This document shows, piece by piece, positions 7,515 through 18,269 of a stretch of DNA of 64,000 bases. Source of the DNA: Janthinobacterium sp. UMAB-56 (GTDB lineage Bacteria > Pseudomonadota > Gammaproteobacteria > Burkholderiales > Burkholderiaceae_D); the NCBI RefSeq assembly GCF_900095265.1, contig NZ_LT607660.1, positions 44,348-108,347 on the forward strand, read 5' to 3'. A program made the translations under genes and the position numbers. The stretch's first letter is position 1. Each line of letters begins with the position of its first letter. A model generated the notes under the pieces. That model was not told where the DNA came from. It did no database searches and worked only from the letters and a program-made list of their open reading frames with translations.

Positions 7515-10500
7515 ATGAACGCTCCCGCACAAATCCAAGCTTTACTGGCAGAAACGCCGAATGGTCCCGCAGCAAGCCGCCTGCGCGAAATCCCGTATAA
7601 CTACACGTCGTTTTCCGATCGCGAGATCGTCATACGCCTGTTGGGGGAGGACTCCTGGCGCCTGCTCGACGAGCTGCGCGGCGCCCGCCAGACGGGCCGT
7701 TCGGCCCGCATGCTGTACGAGGTGCTGGGCGACATATGGGTCGTGCGCCGCAACCCCTACCTGCAGGATGACTTGCTCGACAATCCGAAGCGCCGCCAGG
7801 AATTGATCGATGCCTTGCATCACCGCCTGGCCGAAGTCGACAAGCGCCGCCTGTCCATCGATGCTGCTGGCGGCGATGCTGCCGCCAGCGGTGAGGCGCC
7901 GGAAGTGGCGCAGGCGCGCAGCCGAAATGTGGAGCTGCTGCTGAAGGCGGCCAGCAAGGCCGTGGCCGACTTCGGCGACGAATTCCGCAAGACCTATGAC
8001 TTGCGCAAACGCACGGTCAAGGTGCTGGGTCGCTACACCGAAAAACACAATGTGCGCTTCGATGGCATGACGCGCGTGTCGCACGTGACGGACGCCACCG
8101 ACTGGCGGGTGGAATACCCGTTTGTCGTACTCACGCCCGACACGGAAGAAGAAATGGCCGGCCTGGTGAAAGGCTGCATCGAGCTGGGGCTGACCATCAT
8201 CCCGCGCGGCGGCGGCACCGGTTATACGGGCGGCGCGATTCCCCTGACGCCGATGTCGGCCGTCATCAACACGGAAAAACTCATTACCCTGGGCGCCGTC
8301 GAAATGACGGTCTTGCCGGGATTGAGCCACGAATACGCGACCATCCATTCGGGCGCAGGCGTGATCACGAACAAAGTGTCGGAAGCGGCTGAAAAGGCCG
8401 GTTTCGTGTTTGCCGTCGACCCGACCTCGGCGCACGCCTCTTGCATTGGCGGCAACGTCGCCATGAATGCGGGCGGCAAGAAAGCCGTGCTGTGGGGCAC
8501 GGCGCTGGACAACCTGGCCTCGTGGCGCATGGTCGACCCGAACGGCGACTGGCTCGACGTCACCCGTCTCGACCATAACCTGGGCAAGATTCACGATATT
8601 GCACTGGCACGTTTCCAGCTGGAATGGCGCCACCCGAGCACGCGCGATGCGACGAAGCCGAACGCGCCGTTCAAGACGGAAATCCTGGAAATTCCTGGCC
8701 GCAAGTTCCGCAAAGAGGGCCTGGGCAAGGACGTGACGGACAAATTCCTCGCCGGCTTGCCGGGCATCCAGAAAGAAGGCTGCGACGGTCTCATCACGTC
8801 GGCGCGCTGGATCTTGCACAAGATGCCGAAATTCGCCCGTACCGTCTGCCTGGAATTCTTTGGCCAAGCGCGCGACGCGATCCCGTCGATCGTGGAAATC
8901 AAGGATTACCTCGATGGCTTGCCGGCCAAGGGCGAGCAATACACGAGCATCCGCCTGGCAGGCCTGGAACACCTGGACGAGCGCTATTTGCGCGCCGTCG
9001 GCTACGCCACCAAGTCGAAACGGGGCGTGCTGCCGAAGATGGCCCTGTTTGGCGACATCGTCGGCGACGATGAAAATGCCGTCGCGCAAGCGGCGTCGGA
9101 AGTGGTGCGCATCGCCAATACCCGCGTGGGTGAAGGTTTTGTCGCCGTCAGCCCGGAAGCGCGCAAGAAATTCTGGCTCGACCGTGCCCGCACGGCCGCG
9201 ATCGCCAAGCACACCAATGCGTTCAAGATCAATGAAGACGTGGTGATTCCCCTGAACCGCATGGGCGAATACACGGATGGCATCGAGCGCATCAACATCG
9301 AGCTGTCGATCAAGAACAAGTTGCAACTGGCCGAGGCCTTGAGCGAATTTTTTGCCAAGGGCAATTTGCCAGTCGGCAAGAGCGACGATGCGTCAGATGA
9401 CGGGGTCGACGATGCGGAAATGCTGGGCGACCGCGCCGAGCAGGCACAGCAGTTGCTGGCGCTAGTGACGGCACGCTGGACCTATCTGCTGGCCCAGCTG
9501 GACCGCCCACTGGCCGACGTGAAGGGCGAGCTGGCCGAACTGGGCCTGGAGCGCTTGCTGCCCGTCTTCGATGCACGCCTGGAAACACAGCCTGACGCCA
9601 CCGTGTTCGACGTGGTGCAGGACCGCACCGTGCGCGTGACCTGGAAGCAAGAGATCCGCGCCCAGTTGCGCCAGATCTTCAACGGCGCCGCCTTCAAACT
9701 GATACTCGACGAGGCGACGGCGATTCACGCGCGCATCTTGCGTAGCCGCGTGTTTGTCGCGCTGCACATGCATGCAGGCGACGGCAACGTGCACACGAAC
9801 TTGCCCGTCAACTCGGACAATTACGCAATGCTGCAAGACGCCCACGAAGCCGTGGGCCGCATCATGATACTGGCCCGCTCGCTCAATGGCGTCATTTCCG
9901 GCGAACACGGTATCGGCATCACCAAGCTGGAATTCCTGACGGAAGAGGAAATCGGCGAGTTCCGCAGCTACAAGCAGCGCATCGATCCGGAAGGCCGTTT
10001 CAACAAGGGCAAATTGCTGAACCTGCCAGGCATGGGCGCCGACTTGCGCAATGCCTATACGCCATCGTTCGGCCTGATGGGGCATGAATCGCTGATCATG
10101 CAGCAAAGCGATATCGGCGCCATCGCCGACAGCGTCAAGGATTGTTTGCGTTGCGGCAAGTGCAAACCCGTCTGCTCGACGCACGTGCCGCGCGCCAACT
10201 TGCTGTACTCGCCGCGCGACAAGATCCTGGCGACCTCGTCCCTGATCGAAGCCTTCCTGTACGAAGAGCAGACGCGCCGCGGTATTTCCATCAAGCATTG
10301 GGAAGAGTTCGAGGACGTGGCCGACCATTGCACGGTCTGCCATAAATGCGTCACGCCTTGCCCGGTCAACATCGACTTTGGCGACGTGTCGATGAATATG
10401 CGCAATTTGCTGCGCAAGATGGACAAGAAGAGCTTTAATCCAGGCACCAAGGCGACCATGCTGTTCCTCAACGCCACCGATCCCGTGACCATCAACGCCA

Positions 10501-11555
10501 CGCGCAAGGTCATGATCGGCTGGGGTTACAAGGCGCAGCGCCTGGGCCACGATCTGTTGAAGAAATTTGCCAAGAAGCAAACCAAGGCGCCGCCGCCATC
10601 GACGGGCAAGCCGCCCGTCAAGGCGCAGGTGATCCACTTCATCAACAAAAAGATGCCGGGCAACTTGCCGAAGAAAACGGCGCGCGCGCTGCTCGACATC
10701 GAAGACGATAAAGTCATTCCGATCATCCGCAATCCGAAGACGACGACGGCCGATACGGAAGCCGTGTTCTACTTCCCCGGTTGCGGTTCGGAGCGTTTGT
10801 TCTCGCAAGTGGGCCTGGCCACGCAAGCGATGCTGTGGGAAGTGGGCGTGCAGACGGTCTTGCCGCCGGGCTACCTGTGCTGCGGTTATCCGCAGCGGGG
10901 CGCGGGCGAATTCGACAAGGCCGAAAAGATGATGACGGATAACCGCGTCCTCTTCCACCGCATGGCCAACACGCTCAATTACCTCGACATCAAGACGGTG
11001 CTCGTCTCGTGCGGCACCTGTTACGACCAGCTGGCAACGTACCAGTTTGAAAAGATTTTCCCTGGCTGCCGCATCATGGATATCCATGAGTATTTGCTGG
11101 AGAAAAACGTCAAGCTGGAAGGCGTCAACGGCACGCGTTATATGTACCACGAGCCATGCCACAATCCGATGAAGCTGCAGGAATCGGGCAAGACCATCAA
11201 CTCCCTGATCAGCACGGTAGACAATGTGAAGATCGAGAAGAACGACCGTTGCTGCGGCGAATCGGGTTCGCTGGCTGTCACGCGCCCCGACATTTCCACG
11301 CAAGTGCGTTTCCGCAAGGAAGAAGAGATGGTCAAGGGCGCCGACAAGCTGCGCGGCGACGGCTTCACGGGCGACGTGAAGATCCTCACCAGCTGCCCGT
11401 CCTGCCTGCAAGGCTTGTCGCGCTACAATGACGATTCGGGCACGACAGCCGACTACATCGTCGTCGAGATCGCCAAACACTTGCTGGGAGAGAACTGGAT
11501 GCCGGATTACGTGAAACGCGCCAATGACGGCGGCATCGAACGGGTGCTGGTGTGA
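7515..11555 (+). CDS. FAD-linked oxidase with DUF3683, 4Fe-4S and CCG domains (D-2-hydroxyacid dehydrogenase type)
   Basis: A 1346-residue fusion. Residues 1 to about 120 form the DUF3683 domain. A PCMH-type FAD-binding domain follows ([14 protein letters not shown] near 230) with its FAD-oxidase C-terminal part ([19 protein letters not shown]). A ferredoxin-like region has two 4Fe-4S motifs, [11 protein letters not shown] near 877 and [11 protein letters not shown] near 938. Two cysteine-rich CCG modules close it ([33 protein letters not shown]). It combines in one chain what GlcD and GlcF or GlpC do separately, so it probably oxidises a 2-hydroxyacid such as D-lactate and passes electrons to quinone. 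The substrate cannot be read from sequence. It overlaps the next gene by one base. Confidence 0.85.
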   Translation: MNAPAQIQALLAETPNGPAASRLREIPYNYTSFSDREIVIRLLGEDSWRLLDELRGARQTGRSARMLYEVLGDIWVVRRNPYLQDDLLDNPKRRQELIDALHHRLAEVDKRRLSIDAAGGDAAASGEAPEVAQARSRNVELLLKAASKAVADFGDEFRKTYDLRKRTVKVLGRYTEKHNVRFDGMTRVSHVTDATDWRVEYPFVVLTPDTEEEMAGLVKGCIELGLTIIPRGGGTGYTGGAIPLTPMSAVINTEKLITLGAVEMTVLPGLSHEYATIHSGAGVITNKVSEAAEKAGFVFAVDPTSAHASCIGGNVAMNAGGKKAVLWGTALDNLASWRMVDPNGDWLDVTRLDHNLGKIHDIALARFQLEWRHPSTRDATKPNAPFKTEILEIPGRKFRKEGLGKDVTDKFLAGLPGIQKEGCDGLITSARWILHKMPKFARTVCLEFFGQARDAIPSIVEIKDYLDGLPAKGEQYTSIRLAGLEHLDERYLRAVGYATKSKRGVLPKMALFGDIVGDDENAVAQAASEVVRIANTRVGEGFVAVSPEARKKFWLDRARTAAIAKHTNAFKINEDVVIPLNRMGEYTDGIERINIELSIKNKLQLAEALSEFFAKGNLPVGKSDDASDDGVDDAEMLGDRAEQAQQLLALVTARWTYLLAQLDRPLADVKGELAELGLERLLPVFDARLETQPDATVFDVVQDRTVRVTWKQEIRAQLRQIFNGAAFKLILDEATAIHARILRSRVFVALHMHAGDGNVHTNLPVNSDNYAMLQDAHEAVGRIMILARSLNGVISGEHGIGITKLEFLTEEEIGEFRSYKQRIDPEGRFNKGKLLNLPGMGADLRNAYTPSFGLMGHESLIMQQSDIGAIADSVKDCLRCGKCKPVCSTHVPRANLLYSPRDKILATSSLIEAFLYEEQTRRGISIKHWEEFEDVADHCTVCHKCVTPCPVNIDFGDVSMNMRNLLRKMDKKSFNPGTKATMLFLNATDPVTINATRKVMIGWGYKAQRLGHDLLKKFAKKQTKAPPPSTGKPPVKAQVIHFINKKMPGNLPKKTARALLDIEDDKVIPIIRNPKTTTADTEAVFYFPGCGSERLFSQVGLATQAMLWEVGVQTVLPPGYLCCGYPQRGAGEFDKAEKMMTDNRVLFHRMANTLNYLDIKTVLVSCGTCYDQLATYQFEKIFPGCRIMDIHEYLLEKNVKLEGVNGTRYMYHEPCHNPMKLQESGKTINSLISTVDNVKIEKNDRCCGESGSLAVTRPDISTQVRFRKEEEMVKGADKLRGDGFTGDVKILTSCPSCLQGLSRYNDDSGTTADYIVVEIAKHLLGENWMPDYVKRANDGGIERVLV

Positions 11556-12004
11556 TGTATACGAGTTGCGATCTATGCAACTTGCTGGACGGCTACGCCA
11601 ACAAGCAGGGTCTGGAAACCTTGCTGTGGCGCAGCGAGCGCCTGTCCGTGGTGGCCGTCGATGAGGCTGCCTACCCCGGTTTCTGCCGCGTGATCTGGAA
11701 CAAGCACGTGAAGGAAATGACGGATTTGACGCCGGGCGAGCGCAACTATGTCATGGAAGTCGTGTGGCAAGTCGAGCTGGCCGTGCGTGAAGTGATGCAG
11801 CCGGAAAAGGTCAATCTGGCCAGTTTTGGCAACATGACGCCGCACGTGCACTGGCACGTGATTCCCCGTTATCGTGACGACGCGCATTTCCCCAATCCAA
11901 GTTGGGCAGTCGTGCAGCGCGAGACGGCGCCCGCCGTCCTGGCCGCGCGCCGCGCCCTGTTGCCCGCCTTGCGCGACGCCATCATTCAACGTTTATCCGC
12001 ATAG
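11555..12004 (+). CDS. HIT family protein
   Basis: A 149-residue histidine-triad nucleotide hydrolase or transferase. The triad is visible as MTPHVHWHVIPRYRDD near residues 92-107, and CDLC near the N-terminus resembles the zinc-binding cysteines of some HIT proteins. The ATG overlaps the TGA of the FAD dehydrogenase gene (TGATG), indicating translational coupling. The substrate is unknown. HIT proteins next to DUF971 and ubiE are common in betaproteobacteria. Confidence 0.88.
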   Translation: MYTSCDLCNLLDGYANKQGLETLLWRSERLSVVAVDEAAYPGFCRVIWNKHVKEMTDLTPGERNYVMEVVWQVELAVREVMQPEKVNLASFGNMTPHVHWHVIPRYRDDAHFPNPSWAVVQRETAPAVLAARRALLPALRDAIIQRLSA

Positions 12005-12013
12005 AGTATTGTC

Positions 12014-12463
12014 ATGATTGAAAAAGTAGCAACGCCCCAACCGACGGGCTTGACCGTGCACAACCAGTCGCGCGTGCTCGACGTGGCTTTCGACGATGGC
12101 AGCCAGTTTGCGCTGCCCTTCGAATACCTGCGCGTGTATTCGCCGTCGGCCGAAGTGCAGGGCCATGGCAAGGGCCAGGAAACCTTGCAATTAGGCAAGC
12201 GCCTGGTCGGTATCACGGGCCTGGAGCCGGTCGGCAACTATGCCGTGCAGCCGACTTTCAGCGATGGCCACAATTCCGGCCTGTATACCTGGGCTTATCT
12301 GTACAAGCTGGGCGCGCAGCAAGCGACACTGTGGCAGGATTACCTGGACCGCCTGGCGGCAGCCGGCTACCCGGGCGATAGCGGCCGCGACGCCAAGGCC
12401 GACATGACGGTCAAGCAATCTTCCGGTCATGTGCATGGCCCGAGCTGCGGCCATAAACATTGA
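12014..12463 (+). CDS. DUF971 protein (gamma-butyrobetaine hydroxylase-like N-terminal domain)
   Basis: A 149-residue protein. The DUF971 fold occupies residues 12-110 (SRVLDVAFDDGSQFALPFEYLRVYSP, the start of the domain). It ends in a histidine- and cysteine-rich tail, HVHGPSCGHKH, that could bind a metal. It begins 9 bp after the HIT gene, so the two are probably co-transcribed. In betaproteobacteria this gene usually sits just before ubiE and has been thought to relate to Fe-S or quinone metabolism; that link is inference. Here a sigma-factor module separates it from ubiE. Confidence 0.85.
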   Translation: MIEKVATPQPTGLTVHNQSRVLDVAFDDGSQFALPFEYLRVYSPSAEVQGHGKGQETLQLGKRLVGITGLEPVGNYAVQPTFSDGHNSGLYTWAYLYKLGAQQATLWQDYLDRLAAAGYPGDSGRDAKADMTVKQSSGHVHGPSCGHKH

Positions 12464-12516
12464 GTTAAAAATAATGCGGTAATCTGTCGGATAACCGCCG
12501 CCCCGTTCGTCGTATG

Positions 12517-12545
12517 AATGCCCGCGCTTGCGGGCATTTTTCTTT
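12517..12545 (+). terminator. Intrinsic terminator after the DUF971 gene
   Basis: The stem GCCCGC-GCTT-GCGGGC is followed by ATTTTTCTTTT. It ends the HIT-DUF971 transcript. The T-rich end runs directly into the GGAGAAG ribosome-binding site of the next gene. Confidence 0.85.
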
Positions 12546-12556
12546 TGGAGAAGACT

Positions 12557-12901
12557 ATGGAATACCTGATCCTGATCTACGCCGACGAGGCGCGCTATGA
12601 CGCCATGGAAGAGGGCCAGATGGCCAGCCTGATGGCCAACTTTGCCAGCTATACGCAAGCGCTGGAAGCGGCCGGCGTGCTGCGTGGCGGGGCCGAGCTG
12701 GCGCCCGTGCGCAGCGCCACCAGCGTGCGCGTGCAAAACGGCAAGCCTGTCATCACGGATGGGCCGTTCGCGGAAACCAAGGAGCAACTGGGCGGCTATT
12801 ATCTGCTGGCCTGCGCCAACCTGGACGAGGCGCTGGCCTGGGCCGGGCGTTGTCCTGCGGCCTCCCTGGGCACCATCGAAGTACGGCCCGTCACGGCATA
12901 A
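12557..12901 (+). CDS. YCII/DGPF domain protein partnered with the ECF42 sigma factor
   Basis: A 114-residue YciI-like protein with the DGPF signature (ITDGPFAETKEQLGGYY, about residues 65-81). DGPF proteins are encoded with ECF42 sigma factors in many bacteria and are thought to be targets or partners of them. The start ATG at 12557 follows a good GGAGAAG site. The sigma gene begins two bases after this stop, so the two form a tight pair. Biochemical function is unknown; the YCII fold suggests small-molecule binding or catalysis. Confidence 0.85.
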   Translation: MEYLILIYADEARYDAMEEGQMASLMANFASYTQALEAAGVLRGGAELAPVRSATSVRVQNGKPVITDGPFAETKEQLGGYYLLACANLDEALAWAGRCPAASLGTIEVRPVTA

Positions 12902-12903
12902 AC

Positions 12904-14145
12904 ATGGCCGGCGACGCCATTGCGGCCGTCGAACACGTCTTTCGCCAGGAAAGGGGCAGGGTGCTGGCTGGCTTGATGCGGCGCTTTGCTGATCTGGGCC
13001 TGGCCGAAGATGTGCTGCAGGAAGCGTGCCGCAAGGCGCTGGAACTGTGGCCGCAGACGGGCATCCCGTCCAATCCCGCCGCCTGGCTCAGTGCCGTGGC
13101 GCGCAATGCTGGCCTCGATCAGGTGCGCCGCGCGGGCAAGAGTGTGGCCGATGGCGAGGCCGTGCTGTCCTGCCTGCCTATGTCCGTGATTGAAGAAGCG
13201 CCTGTCATCGAGGATGACCGTTTGCGCCTGCTGTTCATCTGCTGCCATCCCGCGCTGGCGCCCGAGGCGCAGGTGGCGCTGGCCCTGCGCACCTTGTGTG
13301 GGCTGTCCACGGTCGAGATCGCGCGCGCCTTCGGCGTGGCGGAAGCGGCCCTGTCGCAGCGTCTATTGCGTGCCAGGCGCAAGATCGCCGAAGCGCGCAT
13401 CCCTTTCGCCTTGCCGCCGAAGCGAGAGCTGCAGCAACGGCTGGCGCAAGTGCTGCACGTGATTTACCTGGTCTTCAGTGAAGGCTATTGCGCCAGCGGC
13501 GGCGCTAGCCTGCTGCGCGCGGACCTGTGCGCAGAGGCGCTGCGCCTGGGACGGCTGCTTGACAGTTTGCAGCCTGGCCAGCCGGAAGTGCAGGGCTTGC
13601 TGGCACTGATGCTGCTGCAGGCGTCGCGCGGTCCGGCCCGCCTGTCGCCCGAAGGATATTTGCTGACCCTGGAAGAACAGGACCGGCGCCTGTGGGGTGA
13701 GGCCCTGATTGCCGAGGGATTGGCCGTGCTGGAACAGGCCCTGCCGGCGCGCGCGCCGGGGCCATACCAATTGCAGGCGGCGATAGCCGCCTTGCACGCC
13801 AGGGCGGTTGCGGCCAGCCAGACGGACTGGCGCCAGATCAGCGCCCTGTATGGCGCCTTGCTGCGGCACAAGCCGGAGCCGCTGATTTTGCTCAATGCCG
13901 TGATCGCCTGCGCCATGGCGCATGGCGCCGCACACGGCCTGGCGTGGCTGGATCGCCTGGAAGCCTTGCCCAGCCTTGCCAATTCGCATTATCTGCACGC
14001 TGCCCGGGCCGACTTGCTGCGCCGCCAGGGCAACCGCTCAGGCGCGCTGGCGGCGTATGCCCGGGCGGCAACGCTGGCTACTAATGCAGTGGAAAGGCAA
14101 TACCTTCTCCGGCGTCACGGGGAAATGCGCCTGCCGCTTGTATAA
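12904..14145 (+). CDS. ECF RNA polymerase sigma factor, ECF42 type with C-terminal extension
   Basis: A 413-residue sigma factor. Region 2 lies at about 10-80 ([25 protein letters not shown], the core) and region 4 at about 115-170 ([24 protein letters not shown], its HTH). More than 200 residues follow with the helical repeat character of the TPR-like extension of ECF42 proteins, as in [23 protein letters not shown]42 factors lack a classical anti-sigma factor and are thought to be controlled through this extension. Together with the DGPF gene it forms a two-gene module placed between DUF971 and ubiE. Its last codons overlap a -10-like TATAAT for ubiE. Confidence 0.88.
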   Translation: MAGDAIAAVEHVFRQERGRVLAGLMRRFADLGLAEDVLQEACRKALELWPQTGIPSNPAAWLSAVARNAGLDQVRRAGKSVADGEAVLSCLPMSVIEEAPVIEDDRLRLLFICCHPALAPEAQVALALRTLCGLSTVEIARAFGVAEAALSQRLLRARRKIAEARIPFALPPKRELQQRLAQVLHVIYLVFSEGYCASGGASLLRADLCAEALRLGRLLDSLQPGQPEVQGLLALMLLQASRGPARLSPEGYLLTLEEQDRRLWGEALIAEGLAVLEQALPARAPGPYQLQAAIAALHARAVAASQTDWRQISALYGALLRHKPEPLILLNAVIACAMAHGAAHGLAWLDRLEALPSLANSHYLHAARADLLRRQGNRSGALAAYARAATLATNAVERQYLLRRHGEMRLPLV

Positions 14146-14146
14146 T
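14141..14146 (+). promoter_or_regulatory. -10-like box for ubiE
   Basis: A perfect TATAAT overlaps the stop codon of the sigma-factor gene, 29 bp before the ubiE ATG. No good -35 is seen at 17 bp, so this is a weak prediction. Confidence 0.4.
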
Positions 14147-14174
14147 GCTTGCAAGTTCAAACAGACTGCCTACC

Positions 14175-14909
14175 ATGACCAATACGACCCATTTCGGATA
14201 CAAAACAGTTGCAGAAGACGACAAAGTGCGCGAAGTCGCCAAGGTGTTCCATTCCGTCGCTGCCAAATACGATGTGATGAACGACTTGATGTCGGGCGGG
14301 CTGCACCGTCTGTGGAAGACGTTCACCATCGCCAACGCGGGCGTGCGCCCCGGCTTCAAGGTGCTCGACATCGCCGGCGGCACGGGCGACCTGTCGAAGG
14401 CCTTCGCCAAGCAGGCGGGTCCTACCGGCGAAGTGTGGCTGACCGATATCAATGAATCGATGTTGCGCGTGGGCCGCGATCGCCTCTTGAATCGCGGCTT
14501 GCTGACCCCCACCTTGTTGTGTGATGCGGAAAAACTGCCGTTCCCCGATAACTATTTCGACCGTGTCAGCGTGGCCTTTGGCCTGCGCAACATGACGCAC
14601 AAGGATGTGGCGCTGGCGGAAATGCGCCGCGTGCTGAAACCGGGCGGCAAGTTGCTGGTGCTGGAGTTTTCCAAGGTGGCCGCGCCGCTGCAAAAGCCGT
14701 ACGACCTGTATTCGTTCTCGGTCTTGCCGTGGTTCGGGCAGAAAATCGCCGGCGACGCGGAAAGCTATCGCTACCTGGCAGAATCGATTCGCATGCACCC
14801 GGACCAGGAAACGCTGAAGACCATGATGGAAACGGCGGGCCTGGAGCGCGTGCAGTACTACAATTTGACGGCAGGCATTGCCGCTTTGCATACCGGCATC
14901 AAGATGTAA
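14175..14909 (+). CDS. ubiE: Ubiquinone/menaquinone biosynthesis C-methyltransferase UbiE
   Basis: A 244-residue SAM-dependent methyltransferase that C-methylates the benzoquinol ring in ubiquinone synthesis. SAM motif I is [10 protein letters not shown] (about 63-72). The family signatures [14 protein letters not shown] and [13 protein letters not shown] are present, and [17 protein letters not shown] forms the usual C-terminus. The start ATG at 14175 (MTNTTHFGY) matches the family. It opens a quinone block with ubiJ and ubiB, interrupted by a Tim44-like gene. Confidence 0.96.
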   Translation: MTNTTHFGYKTVAEDDKVREVAKVFHSVAAKYDVMNDLMSGGLHRLWKTFTIANAGVRPGFKVLDIAGGTGDLSKAFAKQAGPTGEVWLTDINESMLRVGRDRLLNRGLLTPTLLCDAEKLPFPDNYFDRVSVAFGLRNMTHKDVALAEMRRVLKPGGKLLVLEFSKVAAPLQKPYDLYSFSVLPWFGQKIAGDAESYRYLAESIRMHPDQETLKTMMETAGLERVQYYNLTAGIAALHTGIKM

Positions 14910-14952
14910 CTTAAGCTGTAACTCACCCTTGCCGGTGATTTTAGGAGATGGA

Positions 14953-15894
14953 ATGAAATTGAAGAAATTGATGGTCGGCATGATGCTGGCCGCGACCACG
15001 GTATCCATGCTGGGCGAGGCACTGGCCCGTCCGATGGGCGGTGGCCGTTCGTTTGGCCGCCAGTCGCAAAACGTGGGCCGCCAGGCGCCCGCGCCGGCAC
15101 CTACCCCGGCACCGGCTGCCGCGCCACGCCAGGCGCAAGCTGCGCCAGCTCCCGCCGCAGCGCCTGCCGCCAAGGCACCGAGCCGCTGGAAGGGCTTGCT
15201 GGGCGGCGCCTTGCTGGGCCTGGGCCTGGGCGCGCTGCTGTCCCATTTCGGCCTGGGCGGCGCCCTGGCCAGCATGATCAGCACCCTGCTGATGGTGGCT
15301 TTGCTGGCCGGCGTGGCCTTCTTCATCTACCGCATGGTACGTGGCAAGCGTGACAACAATGCCAGCAACAATGCGCCGTTCGCCGGCTTCGGCAACCAGC
15401 CTGCACCTGCCGGCAATGTGCCCGACATCGGTGCGCGCATGCCACCGCTGCCACCGCTGCAGCCCGTCTCGTCCGGCGTAGGCCTGGACAAGCCGGCGCC
15501 GGTCGCCGCGCCATGGGGCGTGCCAAGCGACTTCGACAAGGATGCCTTCCTGCGCCACGCGAAAAGCAATTTCATTCGCCTGCAAGCGGCCTGGGACAAG
15601 GCTGACGTCAATGATATCGGCGAATTTACGTCGCCGGAAGTGTATGCGGAATTGCGCATGCAAATCCAGGAGCGGGGCGCGCAGCCGGACTTTACCGATG
15701 TCGTCACGATCGACGCCGAACTGCTGGGCATCGAGACGAGCGTCAATGATTACCTGGCCAGCGTGAAATTTACGGGCCTGATCCGTTCGGCGCCTGGCGC
15801 GGCAGCGGAACCGTTCGCGGAAGTGTGGAATATGTCGAAACCCGTCAGCGGCAATAGCGGCTGGGTCTTGGCAGGCATCCAGCAATTGAATTAA
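14953..15894 (+). CDS. Tim44-like domain membrane protein
   Basis: A 313-residue protein. It has an N-terminal signal or anchor (MKLKKLMVGMMLAATTVSML), an Ala/Pro/Gln-rich linker (about 35-75), and a hydrophobic segment around 90-135 (LLGGALLGLGLGALLSHFGLGG, AGVAFFIYRMV). The C-terminal Tim44-like lipid-binding domain spans about 190-313. The family resembles the membrane-binding part of mitochondrial Tim44; its bacterial role is unresolved. The ATG at 14953 follows TTAGGAGATGG. Constant association with ubiE, ubiJ and ubiB in betaproteobacteria suggests a membrane or quinone-related role, which is inference. Confidence 0.85.
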   Translation: MKLKKLMVGMMLAATTVSMLGEALARPMGGGRSFGRQSQNVGRQAPAPAPTPAPAAAPRQAQAAPAPAAAPAAKAPSRWKGLLGGALLGLGLGALLSHFGLGGALASMISTLLMVALLAGVAFFIYRMVRGKRDNNASNNAPFAGFGNQPAPAGNVPDIGARMPPLPPLQPVSSGVGLDKPAPVAAPWGVPSDFDKDAFLRHAKSNFIRLQAAWDKADVNDIGEFTSPEVYAELRMQIQERGAQPDFTDVVTIDAELLGIETSVNDYLASVKFTGLIRSAPGAAAEPFAEVWNMSKPVSGNSGWVLAGIQQLN

Positions 15895-15980
15895 TTGTCA
15901 AAACTTGCTGAATAATGACTTAAGTCCATGCCGAATGCATGATGCTTAACAGATATTTCCTGCTGAACTGGTAAGATCGA

Positions 15981-16018
15981 AACCGCCCACGTTGTTTTAC
16001 GGGCGGTTTTTTCTTTTT
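15981..16018 (+). terminator. Intrinsic terminator after the Tim44-like gene
   Basis: The stem AACCGCCC (15981-15988) pairs with GGGCGGTT (16001-16008) and is followed by TTTTTCTTTTT. It separates ubiE-Tim44 from ubiJ-ubiB. Confidence 0.88.
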
Positions 16019-16043
16019 AAGGGCGCGTGAAGCGCAAGCACAG

Positions 16044-16682
16044 ATGGCACCACTTTCCGATCTTTCCCCGATGACGCCCGTCATCGCGACTATCAACCAC
16101 TTGCTGGCGCAGGAGCCGTGGGCGCGCCAGCAGTTGGCCGTGCACGCCGGCAAGCTCGCTTGCATCGACACGGGCGCCTTAGCTTTGCGTCTGCGCGTCG
16201 ACAGTGCAGGCATGCTGGCAACGGCCCCGGCCGACATGCCGGCCAATGTCACCATCCGCGTGAAATTGTCCGACGTGCCGCTGATCCTGCAAAACCGCGA
16301 GCGGGCGTTTTCCTACGTCAAGATCGATGGCGATGCCGAGTTTGCCAATGCGATTTCGCAGTTGAGCAAGGGCTTGCGCTGGGAAGCCGAGCACGACCTG
16401 GAAAAGGTAGTCGGCCCCATGCTGGCCACGCGCCTTGTTGCCGGTGCCAAAGATGCCGCCGCCTTTGTGCGCTCGGGCCAGCAAAAGCTGGCGGAAAACG
16501 TGGCCGAATATTTTCTCGACGAACAGCCCATGCTGATCCGTCCTTCTGCCTTGCAAGAGTACTCCTCTGGCGTGACGCGCGTGCGCGATGACGTCGAACG
16601 CCTGGCCAAGCGCCTTGCCCGGCTGGAAAAGGCGGCCGCCGCCGTCCAGCCGCAGTCTTCCTCACCGGATTTGTCTACATGA
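16044..16682 (+). CDS. ubiJ: Ubiquinone biosynthesis accessory factor UbiJ
   Basis: A 212-residue SCP2-domain protein. UbiJ binds hydrophobic intermediates and scaffolds the soluble Ubi complex. The SCP2-like core is at about 10-110 ([20 protein letters not shown], part of the core), followed by a helical segment with coiled-coil character near 180-205 ([20 protein letters not shown]). Its stop overlaps the ubiB start by 4 bp (ATGA), the usual arrangement. An ATG at codon 10 is an alternative start. Confidence 0.9.
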   Translation: MAPLSDLSPMTPVIATINHLLAQEPWARQQLAVHAGKLACIDTGALALRLRVDSAGMLATAPADMPANVTIRVKLSDVPLILQNRERAFSYVKIDGDAEFANAISQLSKGLRWEAEHDLEKVVGPMLATRLVAGAKDAAAFVRSGQQKLAENVAEYFLDEQPMLIRPSALQEYSSGVTRVRDDVERLAKRLARLEKAAAAVQPQSSSPDLST

Positions 16683-18250
16683 TATTGAAATTCCTGCGCC
16701 TGTTTAAAATCATCCGTGTTTCCATCAAGTACGGTCTGGATGAGATAGCGATTTCTGGTCTGCAAGTTCCCCGCACCGCCAAATTGATCGACACCCTGAT
16801 TTTCTGGCGCGACCTGTCGTCGCCACGGGGCCTGCGCCTACGCCTGGCGCTGGAAGAGCTGGGTCCGATTTTCGTCAAATTCGGCCAGGTGCTGTCGACC
16901 CGGCGCGACCTGATGCCGCCCGACATCGCCGAAGAACTGGCGCGCCTGCAAGATCGCGTGCCGCCCTTCGATTCCGACCTGGCCATCGCGCAAATCACCA
17001 AGTCCCTGGGCGCGCACCCGGATCAGTTGTTTGCCCGCTTCGAGCGCGAGCCGGTGGCGTCCGCCTCGATTGCCCAGGTGCACTTCGCCACCCTGAAAGA
17101 TGGCCGCGAAGTGGCCGTGAAGGTCTTGCGGCCAGGCATGAAGAAGCTGATCGACGAAGATGTGGCCCTGATGCACATCGCCGCCGACTGGACCAGCCGC
17201 CTGTGGGCCGACAGCAAGCGCCTCAAGCCGCGCGAAGTGGTGGGCGAGTTCGACAAATACCTGCACGACGAGCTGGACCTGATGCGCGAGGCGGCCAACG
17301 CCAGCCAGCTGCGCCGCAACTTCGCCAACTCGGACTTGTTGCTGGTGCCGGAAATGCACTGGGATTATTGCTCCAGCAGCGTCATCGTCATGGAGCGGAT
17401 GGTGGGCATTCCCGTGTCGCAGACCGACCGCCTGGTGGCGGCCGGCGTGGACTTGCGCAAGCTGTCCAGCGACGGCGTGGAAATTTTCTTCACGCAAGTG
17501 TTCCGCGACGGCTTTTTCCATGCGGACATGCACCCGGGGAATATTCTCGTGTCGATCGCGCCCGAATCGTTCGGCCGCTACATCGCGCTGGACTTCGGCA
17601 TCGTGGGCACCCTGAACGACTACGACAAGGATTATCTGTCGCAAAACTTCCTCGCCTTCTTCCGCCGCGACTACAAGCGCGTGGCCGAGGCGCATATCGA
17701 ATCGGGCTGGGCGCCCAAGGATACGCGCGTCGATGAGCTGGAAGCGGCCGTGCGCGCCTGCTGCGAGCCGATCTTCGACCGTCCGTTGAAGGATATCTCG
17801 TTCGGCCAGGTGCTGCTGCGCCTGTTCCAGACTTCGCGCCGCTTCAACGTGGAAGTGCAGCCGCAACTGGTGTTGCTGCAAAAGACCCTGCTCAATATCG
17901 AAGGCCTGGGCCGCCAGCTGGACCCGGAACTGGACCTGTGGCAAACGGCCAAGCCGTATCTGGAAAAGTGGATGAGCAACCAGGTGGGGCCGCAAGGCTT
18001 CATGGAACGCCTGCGTGCCGAGGCGCCACGTTATGCGCACATCTTCCCGCAACTGCCGCGCTTGCTCCACCAGGCCTTGACGGTGCATGGCGAACCGCGT
18101 GAAAACGATGTGGAATTGATGAAAACCTTGCTGGCAGAGCAGCGCCAGACGAATCGACTGCTGAGCTTTATCGTGTACTTCGTGGGCGCCTTCGCCCTCG
18201 GTGCGCTGGGCTTGCAAGTGTTCATGCGCTGGCATCAACTACCGTTTTAA
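16679..18250 (+). CDS. ubiB: Ubiquinone biosynthesis protein UbiB (atypical ADCK kinase family)
   Basis: A 523-residue member of the UbiB/COQ8 family of protein-kinase-like ATPases, thought to help extract quinone precursors from the membrane. The family KxGQ motif is present as [15 protein letters not shown] near 64-78. The alanine-rich loop is seen as [10 protein letters not shown], the kinase catalytic core as [13 protein letters not shown], and [11 protein letters not shown] follows. Two C-terminal hydrophobic segments are expected, and the final one is visible ([19 protein letters not shown]). Overlap with ubiJ implies translational coupling. Confidence 0.95.
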   Translation: MILKFLRLFKIIRVSIKYGLDEIAISGLQVPRTAKLIDTLIFWRDLSSPRGLRLRLALEELGPIFVKFGQVLSTRRDLMPPDIAEELARLQDRVPPFDSDLAIAQITKSLGAHPDQLFARFEREPVASASIAQVHFATLKDGREVAVKVLRPGMKKLIDEDVALMHIAADWTSRLWADSKRLKPREVVGEFDKYLHDELDLMREAANASQLRRNFANSDLLLVPEMHWDYCSSSVIVMERMVGIPVSQTDRLVAAGVDLRKLSSDGVEIFFTQVFRDGFFHADMHPGNILVSIAPESFGRYIALDFGIVGTLNDYDKDYLSQNFLAFFRRDYKRVAEAHIESGWAPKDTRVDELEAAVRACCEPIFDRPLKDISFGQVLLRLFQTSRRFNVEVQPQLVLLQKTLLNIEGLGRQLDPELDLWQTAKPYLEKWMSNQVGPQGFMERLRAEAPRYAHIFPQLPRLLHQALTVHGEPRENDVELMKTLLAEQRQTNRLLSFIVYFVGAFALGALGLQVFMRWHQLPF

Positions 18251-18269
18251 ATTGCTGAGGACGTAAGTG

